A DNA stretch of 6,557 bases from Victivallales bacterium (GTDB taxonomy: Bacteria > Verrucomicrobiota > Lentisphaeria > Victivallales > JAADHT01): NCBI GenBank assembly GCA_016930955.1, contig JAFGFR010000117.1, forward strand, positions 1 through 6,557. Direction: 5' to 3'. The translations under genes and the position numbers were made by a program. The notes beneath the pieces were generated by a model. That model did no database searches. It had not been told where the DNA came from and saw nothing but the letters and a program-made list of their open reading frames with translations. Below are positions 1-6,452 of the stretch, piece by piece. The first letter of the stretch is position 1. Every line of letters starts with the position of its first letter.

Positions 1-105
1 CCAAAAAGGTGAAAGCTCAGTTAGACTTAAAGCCTTGTATACAAATATGTTAACTTACATTTTTGAGATTTAACTGCTTCATTTAGGATAAAAACAGTCG
101 GTGTC
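1..105. other. AT-rich intergenic edge with a 10-base perfect palindrome
   Basis: No gene is visible here. The stretch is AT-rich, unlike the genes, and holds one perfect palindrome, TTGTATACAA at 35-44. It could be an operator or promoter region of a gene left of the window, but no good -35/-10 pair at standard spacing was found on either strand. Confidence 0.3.
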
Positions 106-110
106 TCACC
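90..110 (-). terminator. Weak intrinsic terminator candidate after the phosphoesterase gene
   Basis: Read on the minus strand, GGTG-AGA-CACC forms a short 4-base-pair stem that overlaps the stop codon of the phosphoesterase. After a 5-base gap it is followed by five T residues (positions 94-90). The stem is short and the T tract is not directly attached, so this is at best a weak terminator. The position, at the end of the co-directional cluster, fits. Confidence 0.3.
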
Positions 111-843
111 TTCCGGCGTTCAACCTTTCGGCAAGCTGCGGGGGCAGGCCGTTTCTGATGATCTGCTCCTGTGCTTTTCTGATGTCGTAATCTATTCGGT
201 AAATCTCGATGTCCAGTGTCTCCGTGTCAAAGACGCTGACCGAGGCCTTGGAATTGAAATCCCTAGGCTGGCCCACTGAACCAGGGTTGAGCAGGAACTT
301 ACCTCCCTGGACTCCCGAGAACTGCCGCGTCGTGAGTAGCTCAAAGACTATCTGTCCGCGGCTGACAGTGAAAAGCAAGGGGATATGGGTGTGCCCGTAG
401 AAACAAAACCGGGAAGTCTGCATGAAGAAATGGAACATCGCCGTCTGGGCATCGAGGATGTATGGCCATGATGATCCGTCGGGAACCTCGAGCGAGGCAT
501 GCACTATCTGCACTCCCTCAGTCTCGTAGGTGAATGGCAGGCTCCCGAGCCATTCGATGTAATCTCTATCGAGGGTGTCCTGCATCCACTTAATGACGGT
601 CTGAGCATAAGGCTGGATATTCCAGCTCGCCCCGATCTGAGTTGTATAGTGGTCGTGGTTTCCGCGGACGGAGACAATGTCGCGCTCCCTGATGAAATCT
701 ATGCACTCTTTTGGAGAGCCGCCATATCCGACGATATCACCGGTGCAGACCATCTGGTCGCACCCCACCTGACCGAGGACCTTGAAGGATGCGGTCAAAG
801 CCTCGAAGTTGTTATGGATATCCCCGAATATTCCAAGTCTCAT
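106..843 (-). CDS. Calcineurin-like metallophosphoesterase, YfcE/MJ0936-type
   Basis: This 245-residue protein is probably a soluble cytoplasmic phosphodiesterase or phosphatase with a two-metal centre. The full metal-ligand set of the family is visible: GDIH at residues 7-10 (D8, H10), GDIVGYGG at 35-42 (D36), GNHDH at 61-65 (N62, H63), H115 in VHAS, and GHTH at 150-153. The family's NPGSVGQPRD segment sits at 186-195. There is no signal peptide or membrane segment, and the length suits a complete single-domain enzyme. The ATG at 843 is preceded by GGGAG at normal spacing, which supports this start. It is the last gene of the co-directional cluster, 77 bases after the lipoprotein stop. The fold and catalytic type are secure. 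The substrate cannot be read from sequence: relatives include cyclic-nucleotide phosphodiesterases and protein phosphatases, and a role linked to the neighbouring envelope genes is only inference. Confidence 0.93.
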   Translation of the reverse strand: MRLGIFGDIHNNFEALTASFKVLGQVGCDQMVCTGDIVGYGGSPKECIDFIRERDIVSVRGNHDHYTTQIGASWNIQPYAQTVIKWMQDTLDRDYIEWLGSLPFTYETEGVQIVHASLEVPDGSSWPYILDAQTAMFHFFMQTSRFCFYGHTHIPLLFTVSRGQIVFELLTTRQFSGVQGGKFLLNPGSVGQPRDFNSKASVSVFDTETLDIEIYRIDYDIRKAQEQIIRNGLPPQLAERLNAGR

Positions 844-920
844 GTGCGTCTCCCGTCGTCAAGAACCGGTGCATCTCCGGCAATAGCAAGTCAAAGGCGG
901 CTTGCAAAAAAAGAGCGAGT

Positions 921-1955
921 CTATCTTAAGTCCTCGAAAGCCATGATAGGAGGACGGATGGACTCCATGCCGCCTGAAGGCAGCATCCGGAACTGCTCCC
1001 ATTCCCCCATCAAGACATCTTCTCCAAACCTTTTGTTTCCCTTTTTGAAAAATCCCGAGAACCTGGTCGTCTGTTTTTCACTGGCACCGTCAGCCTTCCA
1101 TTCAACATCAAAACGTATATCGAAAGAAAACCCGTTGTCATCGCTTTCAATGGGCTTGACATATCCCGATGCCGCCCATGGGGCAGGATAGACCAGCTTC
1201 CTAAGCATAGTGCTTATCTCGAGACTCGAGACCTTTTCCTCGATGCTGAAGTTCCTGGTCCCGTTCTCCAGTGGGGTGGATTCTCTCATGCCCTTGGCTA
1301 TGAGCGTCTGCATCAAGTGCAGGTTGGCCAAGTATCCGGCAAGGTACTTGTGCTCCGCACCCTGAGGCACAGAGCCCTTCTTCAGCAGATATTTGCCGTT
1401 GACCAGAAGCATCGAGACATTTTGCTCCTTGTTTCCCCTCTCGGACGCCTCTATGAGGATGTTGCCGGGTCCGTACTGCTCGTAGTAGCAATTCCCCTCC
1501 CGGTTGCTGGAGCCTATTTTCGAGTCAATTTCCACATCTATTAGTATGGGATTGTCGAGAAGGCTGGCCAAAGCCTGCTCCCTTGAAGTCCTTTTTTCGG
1601 TCGAGCCGTCGGGCAGCTTTTGCACCGTGCCCCAGAAAACCAGGTGCCTCACCTCCGTCTCGGATGAGGAGAACTTGGCCCAGAGCTCCCCGTCTTCCAG
1701 GACGAACATGGCCGCATCTTTCTCCATCTGCGAAGGCTGGCCGCCGAGCACCTCCAACACCTGCTGGTAGCTCATCCCGACAGCCAGTCTCTCATGCGCC
1801 TGCCGGACGCTTACCGAATTTCCTTGTCCGGGATCTGCGACAGGAAGAACAGAACATCCGGTCAATATACAAGAAAAAAGCACGAGTGCGGTCAGCAATA
1901 CCGCGACAAACATGACGCGACCATCATTTGGCTCATTTGTTTTCTTTTTCTGCAT
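921..1955 (-). CDS. Putative lipoprotein with BamE (SmpA/OmlA)-like domain and unknown C-terminal region
   Basis: The 344-residue product begins with a basic n-region (MQKKK), has a hydrophobic stretch at about residues 14-31 and a lipobox LTGC ending at C34, so it is probably lipidated and membrane-anchored on the periplasmic side. Residues about 50-110 (RLAVGMSYQQVLEVLGGQPSQ and the following strand-rich part) resemble the BamE/SmpA pattern: a 'G-hydrophobic-x-x-x-x-V' helix followed by 'LG-x-P'. That fold occurs in the BAM outer-membrane assembly complex but also in many unrelated lipoproteins. Residues about 110-344 are not recognised. They contain a charged helical part and a strand-rich end with many aromatics. 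The frame is open upstream to 2084, but the ATG at 1955 puts the signal peptide at the N-terminus. An ATG at 1988 with a nearby AGGG is an alternative that would lengthen the n-region. The chosen start overlaps the upstream 110-residue gene by 23 bases, suggesting translational coupling. Confidence 0.82.
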   Translation of the reverse strand: MQKKKTNEPNDGRVMFVAVLLTALVLFSCILTGCSVLPVADPGQGNSVSVRQAHERLAVGMSYQQVLEVLGGQPSQMEKDAAMFVLEDGELWAKFSSSETEVRHLVFWGTVQKLPDGSTEKRTSREQALASLLDNPILIDVEIDSKIGSSNREGNCYYEQYGPGNILIEASERGNKEQNVSMLLVNGKYLLKKGSVPQGAEHKYLAGYLANLHLMQTLIAKGMRESTPLENGTRNFSIEEKVSSLEISTMLRKLVYPAPWAASGYVKPIESDDNGFSFDIRFDVEWKADGASEKQTTRFSGFFKKGNKRFGEDVLMGEWEQFRMLPSGGMESIRPPIMAFEDLR

Positions 1956-2265
1956 GACAGTACAATGCCCATTTTTCGTTGTTGACATCAATCCCTGCAA
2001 TGAGTGAAAAACCAGCGAAGAACCTGGTTCCGATTTCAGTGATAATCTCTTCGGTGTTGAGAGAGCAGAGGGGGGCGAAGACATAAGCCATCCCTGCGGG
2101 TCCGGGGCATTCCTCGAGATGAAGCAGCAGCGAATCCCCGACTTGACAGGCTCCCTTGACAGCCATAGGCACCTGCCTGCCGCACGCCACGGTCAACATC
2201 TCCGCCTGCGCATTCGGATCGACGATGAGATCGTTGATGCTGATCTTAAGCAATCTATTTTTCAT
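1933..2265 (-). CDS. Hypothetical 110-residue cysteine-containing protein
   Basis: I do not recognise this protein. It is 110 residues long, with no signal peptide or clear membrane segment, so it is probably cytoplasmic. It carries five cysteines (C28, C40, C53, C67, C103) that do not form a CxxC or other standard metal-binding pattern. The middle part (residues 22-66) alternates hydrophobic and polar residues as in a small beta-rich domain and includes an unusual ECPGPAGMAYVF stretch. The ATG overlaps the TGA of the pyrophosphorylase gene (ATGA, 4 bases), and a GGAGAGGAG purine tract lies upstream at 2277-2285, inside the end of that gene. Its 3' end overlaps the lipoprotein start by 23 bases. 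The tight packing on both sides is the main evidence that it is real. It may work with the pyrophosphorylase or the lipoprotein, but nothing in the sequence gives a function. Confidence 0.78.
   Translation of the reverse strand: MKNRLLKISINDLIVDPNAQAEMLTVACGRQVPMAVKGACQVGDSLLLHLEECPGPAGMAYVFAPLCSLNTEEIITEIGTRFFAGFSLIAGIDVNNEKWALYCHAEKENK
2262..2265 (-). other. ATGA stop-start overlap coupling the pyrophosphorylase and the 110-residue protein
   Basis: The TGA of the pyrophosphorylase gene (2264-2262) shares bases with the ATG of the next gene (2265-2263). This is a classic translational-coupling junction and argues that the two proteins are made together in related amounts. A purine-rich GGAGAGGAG lies just upstream for re-initiation. 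Confidence 0.8.
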
Positions 2266-3680
2266 TCTATGTATATCTCCTCTCCGGGGTTAATTGTCAT
2301 GGTGTTTGATCTGGCGAAATCTATCACGTCCTCTTGATCGAGGAAGCGACGTGGAGACAGCTCGATTTTGGAGAGCAGCCTCCCTCGGGTGTCACGTGGC
2401 ACGTCAACACCTGCGAGCTTGAGCCTTTGTGCATCGCGTTCCATAAGCATCGAACGGCAGGATTCTGCCGAGTCCGTGCCTTCAGCGTTCTTTACCGGCG
2501 CAAACTGATCCTCCCTTCTGGCCTCGAGTATGATTGATTTCCCGGCCAACGGGATGGCATCGAAGATAAAGGTCTCCAGTTTGACCGCATTGGGCTCCTG
2601 CGGTCGGACCAGCGATCCCGATTGGTCGACAAAGGGAACCTTTTTGTCGGCGCGGTGCCAGGGTAGCCTGAAGTCCCCGGCACCTGCAAGCCGCTCCACA
2701 AAGCCGCGACTGATAACATGTATTGCAGGGCTGCCGACACGGAAGACCAGATCTCCTGTACTGTCCCTTGCCTCGGCAAGCTCGTCAGGCATGTCACTGT
2801 ACTCGATTATTGTAAGCCTTCCGTCGGCGATGCAGAAGTTCCCGAGCTTCTCGTGAGGGCCGGTCTTCACCAACGCACGGGTACTTATCTCCGAGCACTC
2901 CAGGTCATGAAGACCTATGAACAACGGGTTGACAACGGAAACCAAAGGGTTGTCCACTTGGAAATATGAGATGTGTTCTATTCCACAGTTGATCATGTCT
3001 TGCAGGGCTCCAGAATTCTTCATGGCCAGAAGCGTGCCTCCGTGGCCATCAGGAGCCAGGGCAAGACTATCTTTGGACTGCAGCAATATCTTCCCGTCGA
3101 ATGATATCGCCGGCATGGTTCCCTGGGTGAAAAAGGTAAGCATTTCGCTGTCGAGACCGAAATATGAGTTATCCTCGAAGAACTTGACTGTCTCGTGGTG
3201 GTTTACCTTGCTGGTCATGATATACCAGCGCAAGGGTGTCCCGAATTTCTCCCCGGCCCTCGCAAGCGACTCGGCTAAATATTGGAACAAGCTCTTGCCC
3301 CTGACCGGGGTTATCGGATAGCTTCCTTTGGGCCCCTCGAAGCCAAGCCTGCTTCCCTGCCCTCCAGCCACGGTAAGCGCGGCGACTCGTCCTTCGGCCA
3401 AAAGTTCCCTCCCACGCACGGTCGCCTCTTTGTATAACATCTCCTGGGCAGGGTTTTCCGGCAATGCCGGGAAGTACGGCGCAGGCGTGATCTCCCTGGG
3501 CACGGGGGGGGAGTACCGCGACAGAACGTACCTCGATATCAGATCGTCAATCTCCTCAAGGTCCAACTCCTCGATCTCCGCAGTCAACTTCTCCTGGCCA
3601 CGCTTGTCCAGATCATCGAAAAACTGCAGCAGGTGTTCTTGCGAATAACATTTCAGCCTGTTCTTCAAATCTCGGCACAT
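2262..3680 (-). CDS. UDP-sugar pyrophosphorylase, eukaryotic UAP1/AGX1-like (UDPGP family)
   Basis: This 472-residue cytoplasmic enzyme should transfer UMP from UTP to a sugar 1-phosphate (GlcNAc-1-P, Glc-1-P or similar), giving a UDP-sugar and pyrophosphate. Visible family motifs, in order: the nucleotide-binding loop AGGQGSRLG at 105-113 with PKGSYPI at 117-123 (K118); MTSKVNHHET at about 155-164; FFTQGTMPAISFDGKILL at 183-200; APDGHGG at 209-215; the VDN motif at 242-244; LPWHRADKKVPFVD at 339-352; and PNAVKLETFIFDAIP at 363-377 followed by REDQFAPVKNAEGTDS. The length matches a complete family member. Human UAP1 has Asn where this protein has His in PDGHGG, so sugar specificity is open. 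The start is supported by AAAGGAG at 3693-3699, 12 bases before the ATG. It lies 66 bases after the TPR gene and is coupled to the next gene. Bacteria usually make UDP-GlcNAc with GlmU, which makes this non-GlmU type notable. Confidence 0.93.
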   Translation of the reverse strand: MCRDLKNRLKCYSQEHLLQFFDDLDKRGQEKLTAEIEELDLEEIDDLISRYVLSRYSPPVPREITPAPYFPALPENPAQEMLYKEATVRGRELLAEGRVAALTVAGGQGSRLGFEGPKGSYPITPVRGKSLFQYLAESLARAGEKFGTPLRWYIMTSKVNHHETVKFFEDNSYFGLDSEMLTFFTQGTMPAISFDGKILLQSKDSLALAPDGHGGTLLAMKNSGALQDMINCGIEHISYFQVDNPLVSVVNPLFIGLHDLECSEISTRALVKTGPHEKLGNFCIADGRLTIIEYSDMPDELAEARDSTGDLVFRVGSPAIHVISRGFVERLAGAGDFRLPWHRADKKVPFVDQSGSLVRPQEPNAVKLETFIFDAIPLAGKSIILEARREDQFAPVKNAEGTDSAESCRSMLMERDAQRLKLAGVDVPRDTRGRLLSKIELSPRRFLDQEDVIDFARSNTMTINPGEEIYIE

Positions 3681-3692
3681 ATTCGTCTGAAA

Positions 3693-3699
3693 CTCCTTT
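3693..3699 (-). promoter_or_regulatory. Strong ribosome binding site of the pyrophosphorylase gene
   Basis: The minus strand reads AAAGGAG, an almost complete Shine-Dalgarno match, 12 bases before the ATG at 3680. It supports that start and indicates independent ribosome loading even though the gene is probably co-transcribed with the TPR gene 66 bases upstream. No terminator is visible in the 66-base gap. Confidence 0.7.
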
Positions 3700-3746
3700 G
3701 CAAAACCATCTTGTCCGGCGGCAATCCGCTATCCGCTCCCTGTGCC

Positions 3747-6032
3747 CTATTGAATCTGCCTGCTATAGAAGTCCACCACCCCTGAATAGACGTTACGCCC
3801 GCAGTCCTGAGCCTTGCGGTAGCGTATCCTGGCACTTTCTATCTGGTTCAGCCGCCTGTACTCTTCGGCGAGAACAAAATAGAGCAGCGCTTCCTTGTCA
3901 AATGGGACATAGTGGAACGACTTCTCGGCATCGTCAAGGCTGATCAAGCCCAGCCACAGGCTGGCGATTATTTTGTAAGTGGGATCGGCGGCATGCTTTT
4001 CCTTCTCTCTCAGCAACTCCGCACTTTTCTCCCAGTTTTTCAAGTTCATCCTCCTCAACAAGAACACCTTCCAGAATTCCGGGAAGTCCTCGGCCGGTGT
4101 CGTCATCAGCAACACCTCCCGCCCCTGCCCTCTCGACAGCATGTCCATTATGCAGTACTCACGGTAAAGCCCTGTCTTCGGGCTGTGCGAGAATATATCC
4201 CCACCATCCCCATCCTTCGATTTGAAAAGCAAATGTTTTTTTGCCTTGAAGAGCCTGTACTGATCTTCCATGCTTGGCTCCTCGGAAATTATTTTCAGGC
4301 AGCTGTCGGCTAGAGCGGGAGAATCAAGCAAAAGAGCAAGGTCAATAATCTCGAGAGCCACTTGAGATTTGTCATACCCAATTGATTCGAGGAACTCCCT
4401 GTACTCCTCTATGGGTGCGCTTCCGCCTCCGTTCTTTATCGCCACCAGCGCAACGTAGAATCTTGCGTTTTTGTCATCCGCAAGGGTTTTAGCGCAATGT
4501 TCGAAAGCCTTTGCCGCCTCGCTCCAGTTTTTCTCCGCCATGGCTATCTTGCCGAGCTCGAAACTGGCATCGTACATGTCCGGGTCAATATCAAGTGCCG
4601 CCTCGTAGTGCCTGCGCGCACTCGGAGAAAAGCCCGATGACTTCGCAAAAAGGTAGTTCGCCACTGCATTATTTTGATTTTCAGACCACCATTCGCTATA
4701 GAATTCGCGCACGAATCCGGGATCCAGATTGAGCCGGGCTTGCTCGAGGATGGACTTCTGCAACTCGAGATTGTCTGGGCTGGCCTGGACAACCGCTCTG
4801 AAGAAAGCCTTCATGTCATCCAGTCCGGACTGTTTGGCGAGGACAATGATCCTTGACCGATACTCAGGCTTTAGTCTGGTGACGTTGACCCCCTTGATGC
4901 TCGAGGCGGCCTGGGCGTTCTCCTTTGACTCCAAAAACGCCTCGGCAAGAAGAAATCTGGCGTTGTCCATATTGGACTCGTCGTCCTTGAGTGCCGTGAC
5001 GGCTTCAGAAAGGATCAGTATCTTGTCCTTGCTGTCTTCCGCGAGTGAGGCGGCACGCTCGAAGGGATAAAGCCCGCCATACTTGTTCGCCATGTACAAG
5101 AATAACTTCTTGGCTTCATCTTTCGACTCGAGCTTCATCAGCTCAGCAAAATTGCGCAGCGAAGCTTCGGAAAAAAACTGACGGGGTATTTTCTTGTAGG
5201 TATCGAGAGCCTTGACTCTGCTGTTGATGGCGTGGTAGCTGTCTGCCAAGGGCAGGAGGATAGAGTTCTCACCGGGGAACTTCTCCATGGCAGCCTCCAG
5301 GATTGTGATGCACCCCTCAGTGTCACCTCTCCCGGAAAATATCTGCGCCAAACCCTCGAATGGCCTGTAGTCAGCCCCAGGCTGATCCATTGCTTTTCTG
5401 AATGCATCCTCCGCCTCCTGAGTGCCTCCCTTACGCAAAAGGCACATGGCCTGGCCAGTGAGTGCTGCCGCGTTGTTCGGCTCGAGTTCCAGCACAGCCT
5501 GATATTGGGTTTGGGCAGACTCGAGGTCGTCGGAGTTATATGCCGTGTCAGCGGCACCGACCATTGAATTGATCTTCTCTCGCTGCTTTTGCGCCTCCAG
5601 AGCCTGCCGTTCTTCCGGGGAAAGTTTTTTTAATTCAGCGTCCGCCTTCGCCTGCGATTGCGCTAAAAGATAATATGTCACTCCTGCAACCGACAACAGC
5701 ACTAGAAGAGCCCCGGCCGCGACGGCTATGCGGACCATGAGCTGCTTTTTCTTCTTTGCCTTTCTCGCGAGGATAACCCCTTCGACATCCTCCTCGGCAG
5801 ACTGCTCGTCCCCCTCCGCTGTCTCTGAATGCACTGGCTCTTTCAGCATCTCCTCGAAGGAAGCAATGGCCGCATCCTCACCTGCAAGCTGGTCGAAAGA
5901 GAAGGATTTCTTGTCTTCAGACGCGCCCAGCACAGGTATGTCGGAGAACGTGAACTCCACATCCGACTTGTCCGTCAATTTGCCCGGGTCGTTGTCAAAT
6001 GAGAATGAATCTTCTTTGTCTTTGTTGGCCAT
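3747..6032 (-). CDS. Single-pass membrane protein with large periplasmic TPR solenoid
   Basis: The 761-residue product has three parts. Residues 1-89 are acidic, low in complexity and predicted disordered, with three F-x-F motifs (FSFD near 10, FTFSD near 28, FSFD near 44). A basic cluster (RKAKKKK, about 90-96) precedes one transmembrane helix at about 99-124, so by the positive-inside rule the N-terminus is cytoplasmic and the rest extracytoplasmic. After a charged helical linker (about 130-155), TPR-type helix pairs are clear at about 158-285 (for example YQAVLELEPNNAAAL) and again at about 455-530 (HYEAALDIDPDMYDA), with degenerate helical repeats between and a last pair near 713-745. TPR arrays bind partner proteins, so this is probably a scaffold. 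An in-frame TAA three codons upstream fixes the ATG at 6032 as the only normal start, although no Shine-Dalgarno lies at usual spacing (a GGAGAG is 21 bases away). It heads the co-directional cluster. The partner is unknown. Confidence 0.88.
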   Translation of the reverse strand: MANKDKEDSFSFDNDPGKLTDKSDVEFTFSDIPVLGASEDKKSFSFDQLAGEDAAIASFEEMLKEPVHSETAEGDEQSAEEDVEGVILARKAKKKKQLMVRIAVAAGALLVLLSVAGVTYYLLAQSQAKADAELKKLSPEERQALEAQKQREKINSMVGAADTAYNSDDLESAQTQYQAVLELEPNNAAALTGQAMCLLRKGGTQEAEDAFRKAMDQPGADYRPFEGLAQIFSGRGDTEGCITILEAAMEKFPGENSILLPLADSYHAINSRVKALDTYKKIPRQFFSEASLRNFAELMKLESKDEAKKLFLYMANKYGGLYPFERAASLAEDSKDKILILSEAVTALKDDESNMDNARFLLAEAFLESKENAQAASSIKGVNVTRLKPEYRSRIIVLAKQSGLDDMKAFFRAVVQASPDNLELQKSILEQARLNLDPGFVREFYSEWWSENQNNAVANYLFAKSSGFSPSARRHYEAALDIDPDMYDASFELGKIAMAEKNWSEAAKAFEHCAKTLADDKNARFYVALVAIKNGGGSAPIEEYREFLESIGYDKSQVALEIIDLALLLDSPALADSCLKIISEEPSMEDQYRLFKAKKHLLFKSKDGDGGDIFSHSPKTGLYREYCIMDMLSRGQGREVLLMTTPAEDFPEFWKVFLLRRMNLKNWEKSAELLREKEKHAADPTYKIIASLWLGLISLDDAEKSFHYVPFDKEALLYFVLAEEYRRLNQIESARIRYRKAQDCGRNVYSGVVDFYSRQIQ

Positions 6033-6071
6033 GATAATTTAAATATTTTCCCACTCTCCAGGGATATCGAA

Positions 6072-6452
6072 TTACCCATTTCCCAGCCCATCAGAAACAA
6101 CCTGCGGCCACTGCCTCATCTCCGCGAAGACAGGCTTGCCGCTATCTTCAAAAGTCCAATATACATCCCACAAGGAAGTTTTACAATAAAAAACCTCCCT
6201 GTTGACCCCTGATCCTGTCGCAAGACGGGGATAGGTTGACAAAGAGGAAAGAAAAGGAAAAGGAGGATCGAGAGAAACTTCCTTACCTCCGTTGCCTTCT
6301 TGTAAAAGTAAATTAATGACAGAGTCGCACCCAAGATATACAAGGCCTATAAGACCAACGACACCCCCAGCAATGAGACCCCGAGGGCGGAGGACGGCAA
6401 AACCCAAGCCGCACTTGAGCGTGGCGCGGTCTTCCCAAAGTGGCGGGAGCAT
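6072..6452 (-). CDS. Possible small membrane protein; start region doubtful, perhaps truncated
   Basis: This 126-residue reading frame ends 39 bases before the TPR gene. It has one hydrophobic stretch at about residues 25-50, with a cysteine at 42 (VYLGC) that is not a good lipobox, and a C-terminal part with protein-like composition (SLWDVYWTFEDSGKPVFAE at about 93-111). The only in-frame ATG near the front, at 6452, lies in GC-rich DNA with inverted repeats that looks like an intergenic element, and AGG directly abuts the ATG with no proper spacing. The first 20-25 residues are therefore probably not native. Either a real gene has lost its 5' end to inserted repeat DNA, or the frame is spurious. 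An overlapping frame at 6116-6343 (TTG start) is also open and hydrophobic, which weakens the call. No family is recognised. Confidence 0.33.
   Translation of the reverse strand: MLPPLWEDRATLKCGLGFAVLRPRGLIAGGVVGLIGLVYLGCDSVINLLLQEGNGGKEVSLDPPFPFLSSLSTYPRLATGSGVNREVFYCKTSLWDVYWTFEDSGKPVFAEMRQWPQVVSDGLGNG

Noticed and set aside
886..912. GCAAG/CTTGC hairpin beside a run of seven A (T on the minus strand)
   Set aside because: On the minus strand the T run comes before the stem, so it cannot act as an intrinsic terminator for the lipoprotein gene; on the plus strand there is no T tract and no gene to terminate.
499..1191. 230-residue plus-strand open frame
   Set aside because: It is antisense to the phosphoesterase and the end of the lipoprotein gene, spans their intergenic gap, and has no protein-like domain pattern; the minus-strand genes explain the region.
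1956..2084. N-terminal extension of the lipoprotein frame up to an ATG at 2084
   Set aside because: It would place 43 residues of Ser/Pro/Lys-rich sequence before the signal peptide and lie wholly within the 110-residue gene; the lipobox requires a start near the hydrophobic segment.
2917..3321. 134-residue plus-strand open frame
   Set aside because: It is antisense to the pyrophosphorylase, whose conserved motifs cover the same bases; a shadow frame.
3912..4313. 133-residue plus-strand open frame
   Set aside because: Antisense to the TPR gene, with a composition rich in Pro, Gln and Leu typical of a shadow frame.
5138..5557. 139-residue minus-strand frame inside the TPR gene
   Set aside because: Same strand but out of frame with clear TPR repeats; the Arg/Ser/Thr-rich composition is that of a frame-shifted shadow.
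6237..6266. Plus-strand TTGACA followed by a purine-rich AGGAGG-containing tract
   Set aside because: There is no -10 box at suitable spacing and no start codon at a suitable distance after the purine tract; on the minus strand it is part of the small ORF.
6116..6343. 75-residue minus-strand frame with hydrophobic segments
   Set aside because: It needs a TTG start without a ribosome binding site and overlaps the more protein-like 6072-6452 frame; only one of the two could be real and the other is the better candidate.
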